A stretch of DNA of 64,000 nt, from positions 2,046,001-2,110,000 of the forward strand of contig CP007053.1 in assembly GCA_000242935.3 (NCBI GenBank). The letters run 5' to 3'. This DNA is from Opitutaceae bacterium TAV5 (GTDB lineage Bacteria; Verrucomicrobiota; Verrucomicrobiia; Opitutales; Opitutaceae). The notes below the pieces were generated by a model. The model saw only the letters and a program-made list of their open reading frames with translations, was not told the origin of the DNA and did not search any database. This document shows positions 17,550 through 26,539 of this stretch, in pieces. Numbering within the stretch: the first letter of the stretch is position 1; every line of letters starts with the position of its first letter. The translations under genes and the position numbers were made by a program.

Positions 17550-18701
17550 ATGAACACCTCTCCGCCTCGCCTCATTTTTTCCTGTAACCGTTTTCTCGCT
17601 ACGGCGGCCATGCTGGTCAGCGTGGCAGCGCTGCCGGCGCGCACGATTTATGTCGACGACACCACCGGCTCCGATGTCTGGACCGGCGCGCAACCGAAAC
17701 CGGAGGCCGGGGACGGGCCGGTGAAAACCATCCAGGCGGCCGTGAACCAGGTCCGTCCCGGAGATGTCATTTTCCTGAATCCGGGCAGCGGCCCTTACCG
17801 GGAAGAAGTGGTGATCAAGCGCGAACACAGCGGCACGAAGGAAGCCCCGGTGACGCTCGAGGGCAACGACTGCCTGATCGACGTCTCCACCGACATATCC
17901 GCCGGCCCCTGGACGCGGGAAGGCGACGACTGGATTCTCGAATCGCCCCGGCTGGCTGAAAACGCTCCTCCGGAAAAGGTGTTTCGCCAGCGCGCCATCG
18001 CCTTCTATAAAGGGCGCCCCGTTCACGTGGCGGATAAAAAAGTGGCCGGCTACCGCATCGCCACCGTAACCGTCGATGCGGGAAAACGCTTCCGTTTCCG
18101 GTTTGCAGACACCGCGGCCAGCCCTCCCTTCACGGATCTGCGCCTGCCGCAGCATCCGACCATCTGCGGAGTCGCTTTTGTCTCTTCTTTCTGGTGGCAC
18201 ATCAACAACCTCAACGTCCGTGGAGCCGGCAACGACGGCTTCAACCTCCATGGGCGCGGCGAAGGCATTGTTATCAGAAACAGCTCTGCCATGTTTTGCG
18301 GCGACGAGGGAGCGAGTTCGCACGATGCGATGCAGGCCGAATTCCACGACTGCCTGTTCGTGTTCAATGCATCATCGGTGGTGGATATCAACAAGAGCCT
18401 CACCTCCTATACAAACTGCATATCGGCGTTCAACGGCGAACCCGGTTTCTGCATGACGGGCAAGAACGGGAAATACACGATCACGGATTCGCTCTCCGCC
18501 GCCAACCGCCGCGCCGAGGCGCAGTCCGAACTTCCGCTGGAGACAACAACCGTCACCAATCTTGTGAAACTGCCGAAAGGTAACGGCGTGCTGGAAAAGA
18601 TCCGCGCCTGGAAGCCCGGTCATCCGCAAATGAAGCGCCTTCTCGCCACCGTCGAGGAGGTCCGCGCGATGGGCGGCGGCCCCGACATCGAAACGAAGTA
18701 A
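17550..18701 (+). CDS. Secreted right-handed beta-helix protein (pectate-lyase-like)
   Basis: 383 residues with a signal peptide (FLATAAMLVSVAALPARTIY). The segment TIYVDDTTGSDVWTG followed by GPVKTIQAAVNQVRPGDVIFL is the usual opening of parallel beta-helix surface or pectate-lyase-fold proteins. Repeated short strands with N/D/G turns follow (INNLNVRGAGNDGFNLHG, GIVIRNSSAMFCGDEG, AEFHDCLFVFNASSVVDINKS). I do not see catalytic residues I could assign to a named lyase or hydrolase family. Its role is probably binding or cleavage of an external polysaccharide. An operator of the shared family lies upstream. Confidence 0.75.
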   Translation: MNTSPPRLIFSCNRFLATAAMLVSVAALPARTIYVDDTTGSDVWTGAQPKPEAGDGPVKTIQAAVNQVRPGDVIFLNPGSGPYREEVVIKREHSGTKEAPVTLEGNDCLIDVSTDISAGPWTREGDDWILESPRLAENAPPEKVFRQRAIAFYKGRPVHVADKKVAGYRIATVTVDAGKRFRFRFADTAASPPFTDLRLPQHPTICGVAFVSSFWWHINNLNVRGAGNDGFNLHGRGEGIVIRNSSAMFCGDEGASSHDAMQAEFHDCLFVFNASSVVDINKSLTSYTNCISAFNGEPGFCMTGKNGKYTITDSLSAANRRAEAQSELPLETTTVTNLVKLPKGNGVLEKIRAWKPGHPQMKRLLATVEEVRAMGGGPDIETK

Positions 18702-18770
18702 CGTATCTGGTGTCATGCAGGCCGGGGGGGGGCCGGAGCGGGCTCTGGAGAGGCCTCGCTCCGTCCAGGC

Positions 18771-18801
18771 AAAAAAGCCCCGCCGGAAGGGATGGTGGGG
18801 C
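18771..18801 (-). terminator. Intrinsic terminator of the sialidase-fold gene
   Basis: Stem 18777-18784 with 18794-18801 (GCCCCGCC / GGTGGGGC, one G-U pair), loop nine bases. Read on the minus strand it is followed at once by six U (18776-18771), the arrangement expected 11 bases after the minus-strand gene ending at 18812. The opposite orientation could also serve the convergent beta-helix gene. Confidence 0.65.
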
Positions 18802-18811
18802 GGTTGTGTTT

Positions 18812-20107
18812 TCAGTGACAGACAGCCGCGCTCATGGGCAGACTCATGTCTGCCGCGCCTGGTCCGCACGCTTCGCGGGCATGGCGGGCGGCGACCGCGG
18901 CGGGATCGGGACGGGTAATGATCCGCCCGAGTATCGAGTTTCCAGATACACAGGTCCGGGCGATCACATCATCCTCGGTGAAGAGGGCGAGCAGGACTTC
19001 GCCGTCCGTGTCACGGTTGCGGTCGTAGGAGATGAAAATCACGCCGTCGTCGAACTGGCCGCCATCGGGATAGGAGACGCCCTCGCGTTCGTCAAGCAGG
19101 AGGCCGCCACGCCAAGTAAGGCCGTCGTCGTCGGAAAGAAACGCGGCGAGGTGGGAACGTTTTTCCGTGCGCACGCCGATCTGTTCGCCGTGCCGGACGA
19201 GCAGAAGGCGGCCGGAACGCAGGCGGCGCACAAAGTGGCGCGCGCTGACGTTGAGGATGCCCGTCTCCGAAGGCGGCACCCATGTCGCCCCGCGATCGCT
19301 CGAGGTGCTTTGCCAGATGTCGCCCGAGGCGGAGCGGGCCGTGAGCCAGACGCTGCCATCGCGGCGTTCGACGAGATTCACTTCGTCGAAGTTCGGCCTG
19401 GGGATGCGCACCCCGCCACGCCGCGCCCAGGTTTTGCCTTGGTCAGTGGAGGCGAGGACACCCGCGCCACGCTCGTTGTCGAGTTCGTGAAATGCCTCGA
19501 TGAAGGGAGCGGATGTGGGGTGGCGAAGTTTGTTGCGATCCCAGAGCGAGGCGGGCAAAAGCCAGTCGCCGGAGGAGAGAACGATGGGTTTGTTGAGCGA
19601 GCAGCCGTGCCCGATGCGCACGGGCGGCGTCCATTCAGGGATGGCGGCGTCGGGGGCGTCGCACCGGGTGAACCAGATGCCGGCGCGGCCGTCGTAGTAG
19701 GTCATTGACTGGTCGAAGAAAAGCCAGAGGCGGTCGAGCGGGTCGAGCCAGAGGTTGCCGACGATGACGCGGCGCGCCATGCCGAGGCGGACTTCGTCGT
19801 GCGGGTTGATCAGAAGGCGGGGGGAAGACCAGGTGGCGCCGCGGTCATCGCTGGTGGCGAGGACGAAGAATGCCTTTTCGCTATCTCCACCGCCTACCCA
19901 GCACACCCAGAGGCGGCCTCCGCGGGTGCGTTCGGTGCCGATAGTCATCCCATAGTCAAGTTCCGGATACGTGATGGGCGGCACGGATGTTCCGGAGCCC
20001 TGGAGGACGGGCGGGACAAGAGCGGGCGCGGCAAGCTCAAGCAAAGCGGACGGTGTCGTGGCGTCGTGGATGATGGCAGGGGGGGAGGATTCGGTGGATG
20101 CGGACAT
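18812..20107 (-). CDS. Sialidase-fold (BNR/Asp-box) protein, no signal peptide
   Basis: 431-residue beta-propeller of the sialidase superfamily. Asp-box motifs are visible: SDDRGATW, STDQGKTW, SSDRGATW and SDDDGLTW, together with catalytic-region-like LVERRDGSVWLTARS. I do not see the FRIP/RIP arginine motif of classical sialidases near the N-terminus, so the true substrate may not be sialic acid. The protein begins MSASTESSPPAIIHD without a leader and is predicted cytoplasmic. It is encoded 48 bases downstream of a pseudopilin gene on the same strand, forming a two-gene operon preceded by a shared-family operator. A good terminator follows. Confidence 0.82.
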   Translation of the reverse strand: MSASTESSPPAIIHDATTPSALLELAAPALVPPVLQGSGTSVPPITYPELDYGMTIGTERTRGGRLWVCWVGGGDSEKAFFVLATSDDRGATWSSPRLLINPHDEVRLGMARRVIVGNLWLDPLDRLWLFFDQSMTYYDGRAGIWFTRCDAPDAAIPEWTPPVRIGHGCSLNKPIVLSSGDWLLPASLWDRNKLRHPTSAPFIEAFHELDNERGAGVLASTDQGKTWARRGGVRIPRPNFDEVNLVERRDGSVWLTARSASGDIWQSTSSDRGATWVPPSETGILNVSARHFVRRLRSGRLLLVRHGEQIGVRTEKRSHLAAFLSDDDGLTWRGGLLLDEREGVSYPDGGQFDDGVIFISYDRNRDTDGEVLLALFTEDDVIARTCVSGNSILGRIITRPDPAAVAARHAREACGPGAADMSLPMSAAVCH

Positions 20108-20155
20108 GATGAGAGTGGTGAGGACATGAGGGCGACGGCAACAGCAGCGGTGGCG

Positions 20156-20839
20156 TCAGGGATTTCCGTTATATTTCCAGAAAAGGTTCTGTGGATCGAC
20201 AGGCACCTGTTCGCGTTTTCGTGTCTCGACGTGGCCGTCGAGAAACAAGGCGTTCACACTGCCCCGGTGGACATAGTCGTCTTCTTTGACAAGTTGTTTT
20301 GAGGAGCCCTCGGTCATGTTCACCTCGAAGTACCAACTGCTCTCCGATGACCAGACGCCATCCATGAGGGACGTCGTGCGCGATGGCGTCGTGACTTCGC
20401 TCAGGCGGATGGGTTTGTCGCTTTCGCTCCGGTTGTAGTCGTTCCATCCATACGTGAAGGGTTGCGCTCCCGAGACGCCGCGTTTTTTGCGGGCGGAGGG
20501 GCAGCTGAACACGCCTTTGTTGCTGGTCTTGTTGTTCAGCCCGAATACATACGCCGGCAGTCCTTCGCTGCCTCTCCAGATGATGTTGGGGTTTTCGGAA
20601 TCGGTGCCTTTGTTCGGGCCCGGCAGGTGATCCTTGTGATCGGCGGCGAACAGGAGGATGGCCGGATGGAGTTGACGAAGGTTGGCGATGCACCTGGCTT
20701 TGTCCGCCAGTTCGCGGGTGCGTCCGATTGCAGCCAGGCTCAGCGCCGCAAGGATGCCGATGATGGCAATCACCGTGAGCAATTCGACAAGGGTGAAACC
20801 GCACTTGCGGGCAGGGTGAATTCGGGGAAGAAAGTTCAT
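20156..20839 (-). CDS. Solitary pseudopilin with H-X9-DG C-terminus
   Basis: Type II secretion/prepilin-like protein. The start ATG 20839 gives a short basic leader (MNFLPRIHPARKCG) cut before FTLVELLTVIAIIGIL, the class III signal with Gly at -1 and Glu at +5. The C-terminus carries an exact H-X9-DG motif (HRGSVNALFLDGHV). No pilus or secretion machinery gene is adjacent; instead it precedes a sialidase-fold gene. Such stand-alone pseudopilins are common in Planctomycetes, Verrucomicrobiota and Lentisphaerota, but their job is not settled. Here it is one of five in the window, each beside glycan-related genes. Confidence 0.92.
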   Translation of the reverse strand: MNFLPRIHPARKCGFTLVELLTVIAIIGILAALSLAAIGRTRELADKARCIANLRQLHPAILLFAADHKDHLPGPNKGTDSENPNIIWRGSEGLPAYVFGLNNKTSNKGVFSCPSARKKRGVSGAQPFTYGWNDYNRSESDKPIRLSEVTTPSRTTSLMDGVWSSESSWYFEVNMTEGSSKQLVKEDDYVHRGSVNALFLDGHVETRKREQVPVDPQNLFWKYNGNP

Positions 20840-20921
20840 GTCGGGATGTGTCCGGTTTTGGCGGCGAACAATGTAATCAGGATAATCGACACTCCGGATG
20901 GCCATGCCAATTTCTCTGGAT

Positions 20922-20934
20922 TGTTAATGTAACA
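20922..20934. promoter_or_regulatory. Operator-like inverted repeat (perfect copy)
   Basis: TGTTAATGTAACA, the reverse complement of TGTTACATTAACA; arms TGTTA and TAACA with a three-base spacer. Located 83 bases upstream of the pseudopilin start. Confidence 0.65.
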
Positions 20935-21014
20935 AGCTGATCCCGCCCAACGACAGTCGATAACCGTTCCGGGCAGACAGCAGTGTGCAGGGGAGCGAGG
21001 AGAGGGTTTCCCTT

Positions 21015-21027
21015 TGTTACATTAACA
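21015..21027. promoter_or_regulatory. Operator-like inverted repeat (perfect copy)
   Basis: TGTTACATTAACA, 131 bases upstream of the PEP-CTERM gene start; same arms and spacer as the sites at 20922, 25010 and 17449. Confidence 0.65.
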
Positions 21028-21157
21028 GGCCGGTTTCATTGAACCCGGCGAGAGGAGGCATTGGCTGGAACATGGATTCGCCTGCCAACACCGTGCGTGT
21101 GGCGTCTCCGCATCGAACCCTGAACACAAAGACTAACCATCAGACCAACCTATCATC

Positions 21158-22750
21158 ATGAAAGCACAGAAACCCTCCTGCTTGCCCGTCCGAATCAAAA
21201 CCTCGTTGGTCGTGACTGCGGCAGTTGTCATCTTTTCATCCGCCCAGGCAGCCAATCGCTATTTCAGTGTCACGGATGGCGACTGGAGCGCGTCAGGCAA
21301 CTGGGAATCTTCGAATCTTCCCGGAAGCGCTGACACCGCCACTGTCGGGCAAAGTGATGCCAACAGCACACGGGCAAGCATTGCCCATGCCCGGATAAAC
21401 GCCGGTGACAATATCAGCATAACCCGGCTGACTATCGGCAATGTCGGTGCCAATGGAACGTCCGCAGAGGGCACCGTCACCATGACCGGCGGAACCCTGG
21501 GCATCAGTGGATATCTGCTGCTCGCGGAAACAGCAAACACCTCGGGAACGTTCACCCTCTCGGGCGGCACCGTAAGTATGGGCAACACCATTTTTCTCAA
21601 TCGCGGCGGTGGTTCCAAAGGAGCGATGAATGTCTCCGGAGGTACGATCAACGGGACATCCCTCTACGTCGGCGGCACCAATGGCAGCTCATCCGCGACC
21701 ACGAACGCAGAACTGAATGTCTCCGGCGGATCAATCCTGCTGAACGATATTTTCCGGATCGCTCACGGTAACAGCACGGGGAACTCCACAGGCGTGGTGA
21801 ACCACACCGCCGGTTTGATCAGCGCAAGCGGAGTCGAGGTGCAGTCCGCCAACGGTGGCAGCGGCACCTACAACCTCTCCGGCGGGGAACTCCGGATTGG
21901 CACGGGGGGGAACAACGGCCAGTTGCGCGGTGGCGGTGCCGGCACGAGAGCGTTCAACTGGAGTGGAGGCACGATCGGTGTTGGCGACTCTTCCCTGCTC
22001 ACGGTCGCCAATTCCCTCGGTAGCCTGAATCTGCTGAGCGGAGGCAGCGACGCCGTGTTTGACACGACCAATACCAACGCCGCCGCCGCCAGGATCCTTG
22101 TTCAGAGCTCGATCACCGGGGACGGCAATCTGACCATCCGTGGTATAGGCACCGTCGAATTCGCAAACTCCGTCGTAACGTATACAGGCGACACCACCGT
22201 CGAAAGCGGCACCCTGCTGCTCAACGCCAGCAGCCCGACCTCCGTAAAAAGCGCCAACGTCCTCGTGGGCAGCGTTGCCACGCTGGGCGGTAACGGCAGC
22301 TTTACCGGCCTCGTCACCGCGAATGGCAAGCTCGCCGCAGGCGGCGTCGGTTCAGTCGGTACGCTCACGTTTGACCAACTCCTGACCCTCGGGGATGCAA
22401 CGATCCAGTGGGATTTTGTGGATACAGCCAATGCCGATCTGTACACCATCACCGGCGGCATTGATTTCTCCGGCGGCGATCCCGTCCAGATTTCGATCAA
22501 CGCCCTCGCCGGCAGCACCGTAAACGAGAACGACACCTTCACCATCTTCCAGGGCGATGTTTCCGGCATCGTTGCGAGCAACTTTGTCGTGCAGGACGAT
22601 CTCGCCGCGTGGCAAGGCAACTGGAAGGTCCGCATTACCGGTGACAGCGTGCAACTGGTGGCCGTCGCCATCCCCGAGCCGTCAACCTGCGCGTTTGCAC
22701 TCGGAGGCATTGCCGCACTTGTCCTCTGCATTCGCCGGTTCCGGATGTAA
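21158..22750 (+). CDS. PEP-CTERM surface protein with autotransporter-associated strand repeats
   Basis: 530 residues. Signal peptide (SLVVTAAVVIFSSAQA) is followed by long Gly/Ser/Thr-rich strand repeats (GTVTMTGGTLGISGYLLLAE, GTFTLSGGTVSMGN, AMNVSGGTINGTSLYVGG) and an autotransporter-associated repeat segment (GDTTVESGTLLLNASSPTS, LAAGGVGSVGTLTFD). The C-terminus is a PEP-CTERM signal: IPEPST, a hydrophobic span ALGGIAALVLCI and a basic tail RRFRM, meaning recognition by an exosortase encoded elsewhere. It should be an extracellular or surface-anchored filamentous or matrix protein. Base composition is slightly less GC-rich than neighbours, with many Asn codons. Confidence 0.92.
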   Translation: MKAQKPSCLPVRIKTSLVVTAAVVIFSSAQAANRYFSVTDGDWSASGNWESSNLPGSADTATVGQSDANSTRASIAHARINAGDNISITRLTIGNVGANGTSAEGTVTMTGGTLGISGYLLLAETANTSGTFTLSGGTVSMGNTIFLNRGGGSKGAMNVSGGTINGTSLYVGGTNGSSSATTNAELNVSGGSILLNDIFRIAHGNSTGNSTGVVNHTAGLISASGVEVQSANGGSGTYNLSGGELRIGTGGNNGQLRGGGAGTRAFNWSGGTIGVGDSSLLTVANSLGSLNLLSGGSDAVFDTTNTNAAAARILVQSSITGDGNLTIRGIGTVEFANSVVTYTGDTTVESGTLLLNASSPTSVKSANVLVGSVATLGGNGSFTGLVTANGKLAAGGVGSVGTLTFDQLLTLGDATIQWDFVDTANADLYTITGGIDFSGGDPVQISINALAGSTVNENDTFTIFQGDVSGIVASNFVVQDDLAAWQGNWKVRITGDSVQLVAVAIPEPSTCAFALGGIAALVLCIRRFRM

Positions 22751-22783
22751 ACGATTCACAAAAAACATTACTCTCTCAAATTC

Positions 22784-22815
22784 TGCCGCGGCGATTCCTG
22801 CCGCGGCATATTTTC
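22784..22815 (+). terminator. Intrinsic terminator after the PEP-CTERM gene
   Basis: Perfect 9-base stem TGCCGCGGC / GCCGCGGCA (22784-22792 and 22800-22808), seven-base loop, followed by TATTTTCATTTTT. It ends the PEP-CTERM transcript and separates it from the next beta-helix gene. Confidence 0.75.
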
Positions 22816-22889
22816 ATTTTTCCTGCCGTCTGCCGTCTCCCCTCCCCTCTCCCGGCGGGGGGGGGCAGCCACAACACCTCTGTGACAAC

Positions 22890-24893
22890 ATGCCAAAAAA
22901 AATCCTGCTTATCACCCTTCTTTCAAGCATCGCCTGGACATTCGCAACCGCTGCTCTTCCCGCCTCCCCTGCGGCCACACCCGCCACCAACGACGGCAAA
23001 ACGGTCTTCCATGTGGATGATTTCGGCGCGAAGCCGGATGATGCGATCAATGACTGCGAGGCGATCCGGTCCGCCCTCAAAGCCGCCATCGAGGCCGGGC
23101 CCGGTGCACAGGTCGTTTTCTCTCCCGGCACCTACCGGGTGGGGCTTTCGGAAAAAGAACTCGCCGAAAAACCGGTCCAGACCACCAAGGCTTTCAACAA
23201 GCGCCATTTCACCTATTTCGATCTGGGACGCGCGAAAGGCATCCACCTCAAAGGCGATGGCACGCAACTCCTCGTCACCGATCCGCGCGCGGTGCTTTTC
23301 GATTTCCAGGGCTCCCTCGACTGCACGCTCAGCGGCGTCACCATCGATCTCGATCCGCTGCCCTTCACCCAAGGAAAAATCCTGGCGGTCAACCGGAACG
23401 CACGCACCTTCGACATCGAAATTCCCGACGGCTTTCCGCTCCTCGGCACGTATCCGTGGCTGACCTTCGGCCCGCAGTCGGACTGGCAAAACCGGCTCAT
23501 CATCTTCGGCGAATCATCCCGGGAAAACTGCGACCGTGCGCGTCGCGGCGTGCCTCTCCTCCAGTACGAATTTCGTCCCCGCCTCAACTCGGTGCGGGAT
23601 ATCCTCTCCTTTGAAAAAACCGGAGCGCGCACCTTTCGCATCACCTCCAGGGCGCCTCTTGACGAAGCCGTGACAGCCGGGCGCACCCTGGTTTATTCCT
23701 CCAAAGTCGGCGGCGGCCCGCTGATCGAAGCCGGCGGGCAGAACGTGCGGCTGGAAGATGTCACCGTCCACGCCTCGCCCGGATTTGTCGTCTCGGCCTC
23801 CTCCGCCGACAACCTGCAACTCAAACGCTTCGCCGCCCGGCTCAAACCCGGCCGGCTTGTCGTCGGCACATCCGACTGTATCCATGTCCGTGCCACACGC
23901 GGAGGTCCGCGGGTCGAGGATTCGTTTTTTGAAGGCATCCAGGACGACATGTTCAACATCTCCGGCAACCCGCTCCCCATCAACAAAATCACCTCCGCCA
24001 CGGAAATTCTCGTGGACCGCAGCGTGAACTCCGCAATCAACCGCGGCCGCGTGGCGGAAGGCGACACCGTTTACGCCTACGCCGTGCCCGAAGCCCGGAT
24101 CAAGGGCGAAGCCCGTGTTTTGCGACTCGACCAGCCCGGTGGCAGCAAAGCCCCCAAGCGCATCCTTCTCGATCGCCCCATTCCCGGACTGCAACCGGAC
24201 GATCTGCTCTACAGCCGTGAAGCGGGCAACCCGGGTGCCGTCATCCGCAACAGCACCTTCCGTGGGGGGCTCCGCTCCGCGATCATGCATATGGCCGGCG
24301 ACGGCACCCTCATCGAAGGCAACACCTTCGAAAACATGCACAATGCCATCGCCCTTCGCCAGTCCATCGGATCCACCTACAACGGCCAAGGCGGCATGGT
24401 GCGCAACATCACCATCCGCAACAACGTCTTTCGCGGATGCCATATGCGCGGCGTCACCGAACACATAAATCATCCCGATGCCGCCATCGGCGTGATGCTT
24501 TTCCCCGATTCCACCTCCCGCCAGATCGACAACGTGCTCATCGAGGGCAACCGCATTTTCGAACCCGGCGTCACCGGCATCTGGCTGAGCAACGTCACCG
24601 GAGCGATCGTGAGAAACAACGAAATCGTCGCATACCCCGACAGCGAACGCTTCTCCGGTCCGGAGCAGCCGCAACGGCGCGCCCTGCGCATTCACAACTG
24701 CGAAAATGTTGTGGTTGACGGCCTTGTTGTCCGCGAACCGCGCCTCGACCTCGCCGCCGCCATTTCCATCGACTCCGCCTCGTCGCGTATCGACATAAAG
24801 AATACCATACTTGATATTGGCCGGGCCGTAAAAATCCGGCGCGACGACAACCCTCCCCTCAAACCCGTCGTCACCCGACCAGTCAAAAAATGA
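22890..24893 (+). CDS. Secreted right-handed beta-helix glycan-active protein
   Basis: 667 residues from ATG 22890 (MPKKILLITLLSSIAW), with a signal peptide. The opening VFHVDDFGAKPDDAINDCEAI is the pectate-lyase-superfamily start seen in polygalacturonases and related beta-helix hydrolases. Further on are GVTIDLDPLPFTQGKI, DCIHVRATRGGPRVEDS and FFEGIQDDMFNISG, resembling the active-site turns of beta-helix galactosidases (GH110-like) or GH28, but I cannot assign the family by eye. C-terminal repeats (NVLIEGNRIFEPGVTGIWLSN, AIVRNNEIVAY) complete the helix. Probable role is external attack on a polysaccharide; the gene follows the PEP-CTERM gene in the same direction. Confidence 0.78.
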   Translation: MPKKILLITLLSSIAWTFATAALPASPAATPATNDGKTVFHVDDFGAKPDDAINDCEAIRSALKAAIEAGPGAQVVFSPGTYRVGLSEKELAEKPVQTTKAFNKRHFTYFDLGRAKGIHLKGDGTQLLVTDPRAVLFDFQGSLDCTLSGVTIDLDPLPFTQGKILAVNRNARTFDIEIPDGFPLLGTYPWLTFGPQSDWQNRLIIFGESSRENCDRARRGVPLLQYEFRPRLNSVRDILSFEKTGARTFRITSRAPLDEAVTAGRTLVYSSKVGGGPLIEAGGQNVRLEDVTVHASPGFVVSASSADNLQLKRFAARLKPGRLVVGTSDCIHVRATRGGPRVEDSFFEGIQDDMFNISGNPLPINKITSATEILVDRSVNSAINRGRVAEGDTVYAYAVPEARIKGEARVLRLDQPGGSKAPKRILLDRPIPGLQPDDLLYSREAGNPGAVIRNSTFRGGLRSAIMHMAGDGTLIEGNTFENMHNAIALRQSIGSTYNGQGGMVRNITIRNNVFRGCHMRGVTEHINHPDAAIGVMLFPDSTSRQIDNVLIEGNRIFEPGVTGIWLSNVTGAIVRNNEIVAYPDSERFSGPEQPQRRALRIHNCENVVVDGLVVREPRLDLAAAISIDSASSRIDIKNTILDIGRAVKIRRDDNPPLKPVVTRPVKK

Positions 24894-24954
24894 CGTCTCC
24901 CTCAGGGGTTTTGTAGTGCGGAGCGTCGTACCTGTTCAGACAGCCCGCGCCCTG

Positions 24955-24980
24955 TAGCTGCGAACGTAAGTTCGCAGGCT
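24955..24980. repeat. REP-like palindrome
   Basis: CTGCGAAC-GTAA-GTTCGCAG, a perfect 8-base stem with a GTAA tetraloop (24958-24977), extended by AGC/GCT with a one-base bulge. It sits between the beta-helix gene and the oxidoreductase. It may be a mobile REP element or a transcript-stabilising hairpin. Confidence 0.5.
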
Positions 24981-25009
24981 CCGGGGGGAGGGGGGACGCC
25001 GCGCATCGA

Positions 25010-25022
25010 TGTTACATTAACG
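25010..25022. promoter_or_regulatory. Operator-like inverted repeat, TGTTA-CAT-TAACA family (one mismatch)
   Basis: TGTTACATTAACG, about 105 bases upstream of the oxidoreductase start. Matches the consensus in 12 of 13 positions. It would place the five-gene run from 25127 onward under the same regulator as the PEP-CTERM and pseudopilin genes. Confidence 0.6.
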
Positions 25023-25126
25023 GCTCCCTCTCATTGTATCACAGCCGTGCCGGGAAGAGCATGCAGCTCCCCCGCAAAACAGGGGGAGAACCCGTATCCG
25101 GTTTTCGCACAACTTCATCAACTCTC

Positions 25127-26530
25127 ATGCAAACCAATTCTCGTGCAAAGACCTATGCCGTTGTCGGTGTGGGCGGCAGGTCGAAATTCTACACCCACGC
25201 CATCCTGAAGGAGCATGCGGCCACCACCCGCCTCGTGGCCATCTGCGACATCAACCCGATCGCCCTCGAACTCGCCATGGAGGATCTCGGGAACCTCGGC
25301 GCGAACATCACCGCGTGGCACGCGGATGAGTTCGACACGATGATCGCCACCCACCGCCCCGACGTCGTTCTCGTGACAAGCAAGGACTGCACCCATGACC
25401 ACTACATCTGCCGGGCCATGGAGCTCGGTTGCGACGTGATCACCGAGAAGCCCATGACCATCGACGCGGCCAGATGTCGCCGGATTATTGATACACGCCG
25501 CCGCACAGGACGCCGCTGCCGGGTCGCGTTCAACTACCGCTACATGCCGCGCAGCACGCGCATCAAGGAGTTGCTGATGGAGGGAGCCATCGGCGCCATT
25601 ACCTCGGTCGTGTTCACCTACAATCTCGGCCTCATTCACGGCCCCTCCTACTTCAACCGCTGGCACGCCGAAATGGAACAGTCCGGGGGCCTGCTCGTGC
25701 ACAAGGCCACGCACCACTTCGATCTCGTCAACTTCTGGATCGGCGAAAACCCGCGCTCCGTTTTTGCGTGCGGGAAACGCAACTATTTCACGCCCGCAAT
25801 GGCCGCCCGGATGGGTCTCCGCAACTGCGGTCCGCGCTGCTCCGGCTGCCTCGAAGCAACGCTCTGCCCGTTCTACAGCAACATCCGCGCAAAAAACCCC
25901 GCGCCTCCCGGTCAGCGCCTTGCGGGCGATTTCGATCCGCACTACTATAACGACCTCTGCGTGTTTCGCGAGGCAGTGAATATCCCCGACACCATGCATG
26001 CCCTGGTGGGCTACGAATCCGGGGCCATGGTCAACTACAACCTCGTCACTTTCGGCGACAAGGAGTACATGAACATCACCTTCCACGGCACGCTCGGACG
26101 TCTGGAAGCCAGGGGTGAAACCCCCTTCCGCATTTATCCGCACAACGGCCCCATGTATGAAGTGCCTGTGGCGAATGCCGTCGGCGGCCATGGCGGCGCC
26201 GACCCGGTTCTCCTGGAGGACCTTTTCGGCGCCGCCCCGCCCTTCGATCCCTGCCGCCGCGCGGCAGATGAGCGCGCCGGCGCCATGTCCATCCTCATCG
26301 GCATCGCAGCCAACCACTCCATCGCAACCGGCCGGCAGATGCTCATCGATGACCTCGTGCCCGGCCTGGATACCCCTGACCACACCGTCATGCCACGCAT
26401 CACCGACGATATCGAGATCGCTCCCGTCAGCGCCTGGATTGCCCGCCGCCGCCACGAGGCCGATGAACGCCGTCGCAAGGCCCGCCTTACCCAGGCGGAT
26501 TCCTTTACCGCCCCCGCTACCCTCGCGTAG
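25127..26530 (+). CDS. Gfo/Idh/MocA-family oxidoreductase with a four-cysteine cluster
   Basis: 467 residues from ATG 25127 (MQTNSRAKTYAVVGVGG). NAD(P)-binding Rossmann motif VVGVGGRSK at residues 12-20, the family hallmark TEKPMT at 106-111 and the HHFDLVNFW segment near 196 that normally supplies a catalytic His. It likely oxidises or epimerises a sugar or sugar acid released from the polysaccharide. Unusual is a compact cysteine set C234-x3-C238-x2-C241-x5-C247 (CGPRCSGCLEATLC), which could bind Zn or an iron-sulfur centre. Cytoplasmic. First gene of a tightly packed run with the rhamnosidase (9-base gap), sialidase-fold protein and esterase. Confidence 0.9.
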   Translation: MQTNSRAKTYAVVGVGGRSKFYTHAILKEHAATTRLVAICDINPIALELAMEDLGNLGANITAWHADEFDTMIATHRPDVVLVTSKDCTHDHYICRAMELGCDVITEKPMTIDAARCRRIIDTRRRTGRRCRVAFNYRYMPRSTRIKELLMEGAIGAITSVVFTYNLGLIHGPSYFNRWHAEMEQSGGLLVHKATHHFDLVNFWIGENPRSVFACGKRNYFTPAMAARMGLRNCGPRCSGCLEATLCPFYSNIRAKNPAPPGQRLAGDFDPHYYNDLCVFREAVNIPDTMHALVGYESGAMVNYNLVTFGDKEYMNITFHGTLGRLEARGETPFRIYPHNGPMYEVPVANAVGGHGGADPVLLEDLFGAAPPFDPCRRAADERAGAMSILIGIAANHSIATGRQMLIDDLVPGLDTPDHTVMPRITDDIEIAPVSAWIARRRHEADERRRKARLTQADSFTAPATLA

Positions 26531-26539
26531 AATGTTCCG

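Larger units (their letters stand above)
20840..21157. promoter_or_regulatory. Divergent promoter region with two perfect operator repeats
   Basis: 318 bases between the minus-strand pseudopilin and the plus-strand PEP-CTERM gene. It contains perfect inverted repeats at 20922-20934 and 21015-21027, 93 bases apart centre to centre, close to nine helical turns, which would suit loop formation by a dimer-of-dimers repressor. No open reading frame of note. Confidence 0.6.

Noticed and set aside
18812-20107. Assignment of the gene as a true sialidase (nanH)
   Set aside because: Asp boxes are present but no RIP arginine motif or sialic acid use genes nearby; only the fold can be supported.
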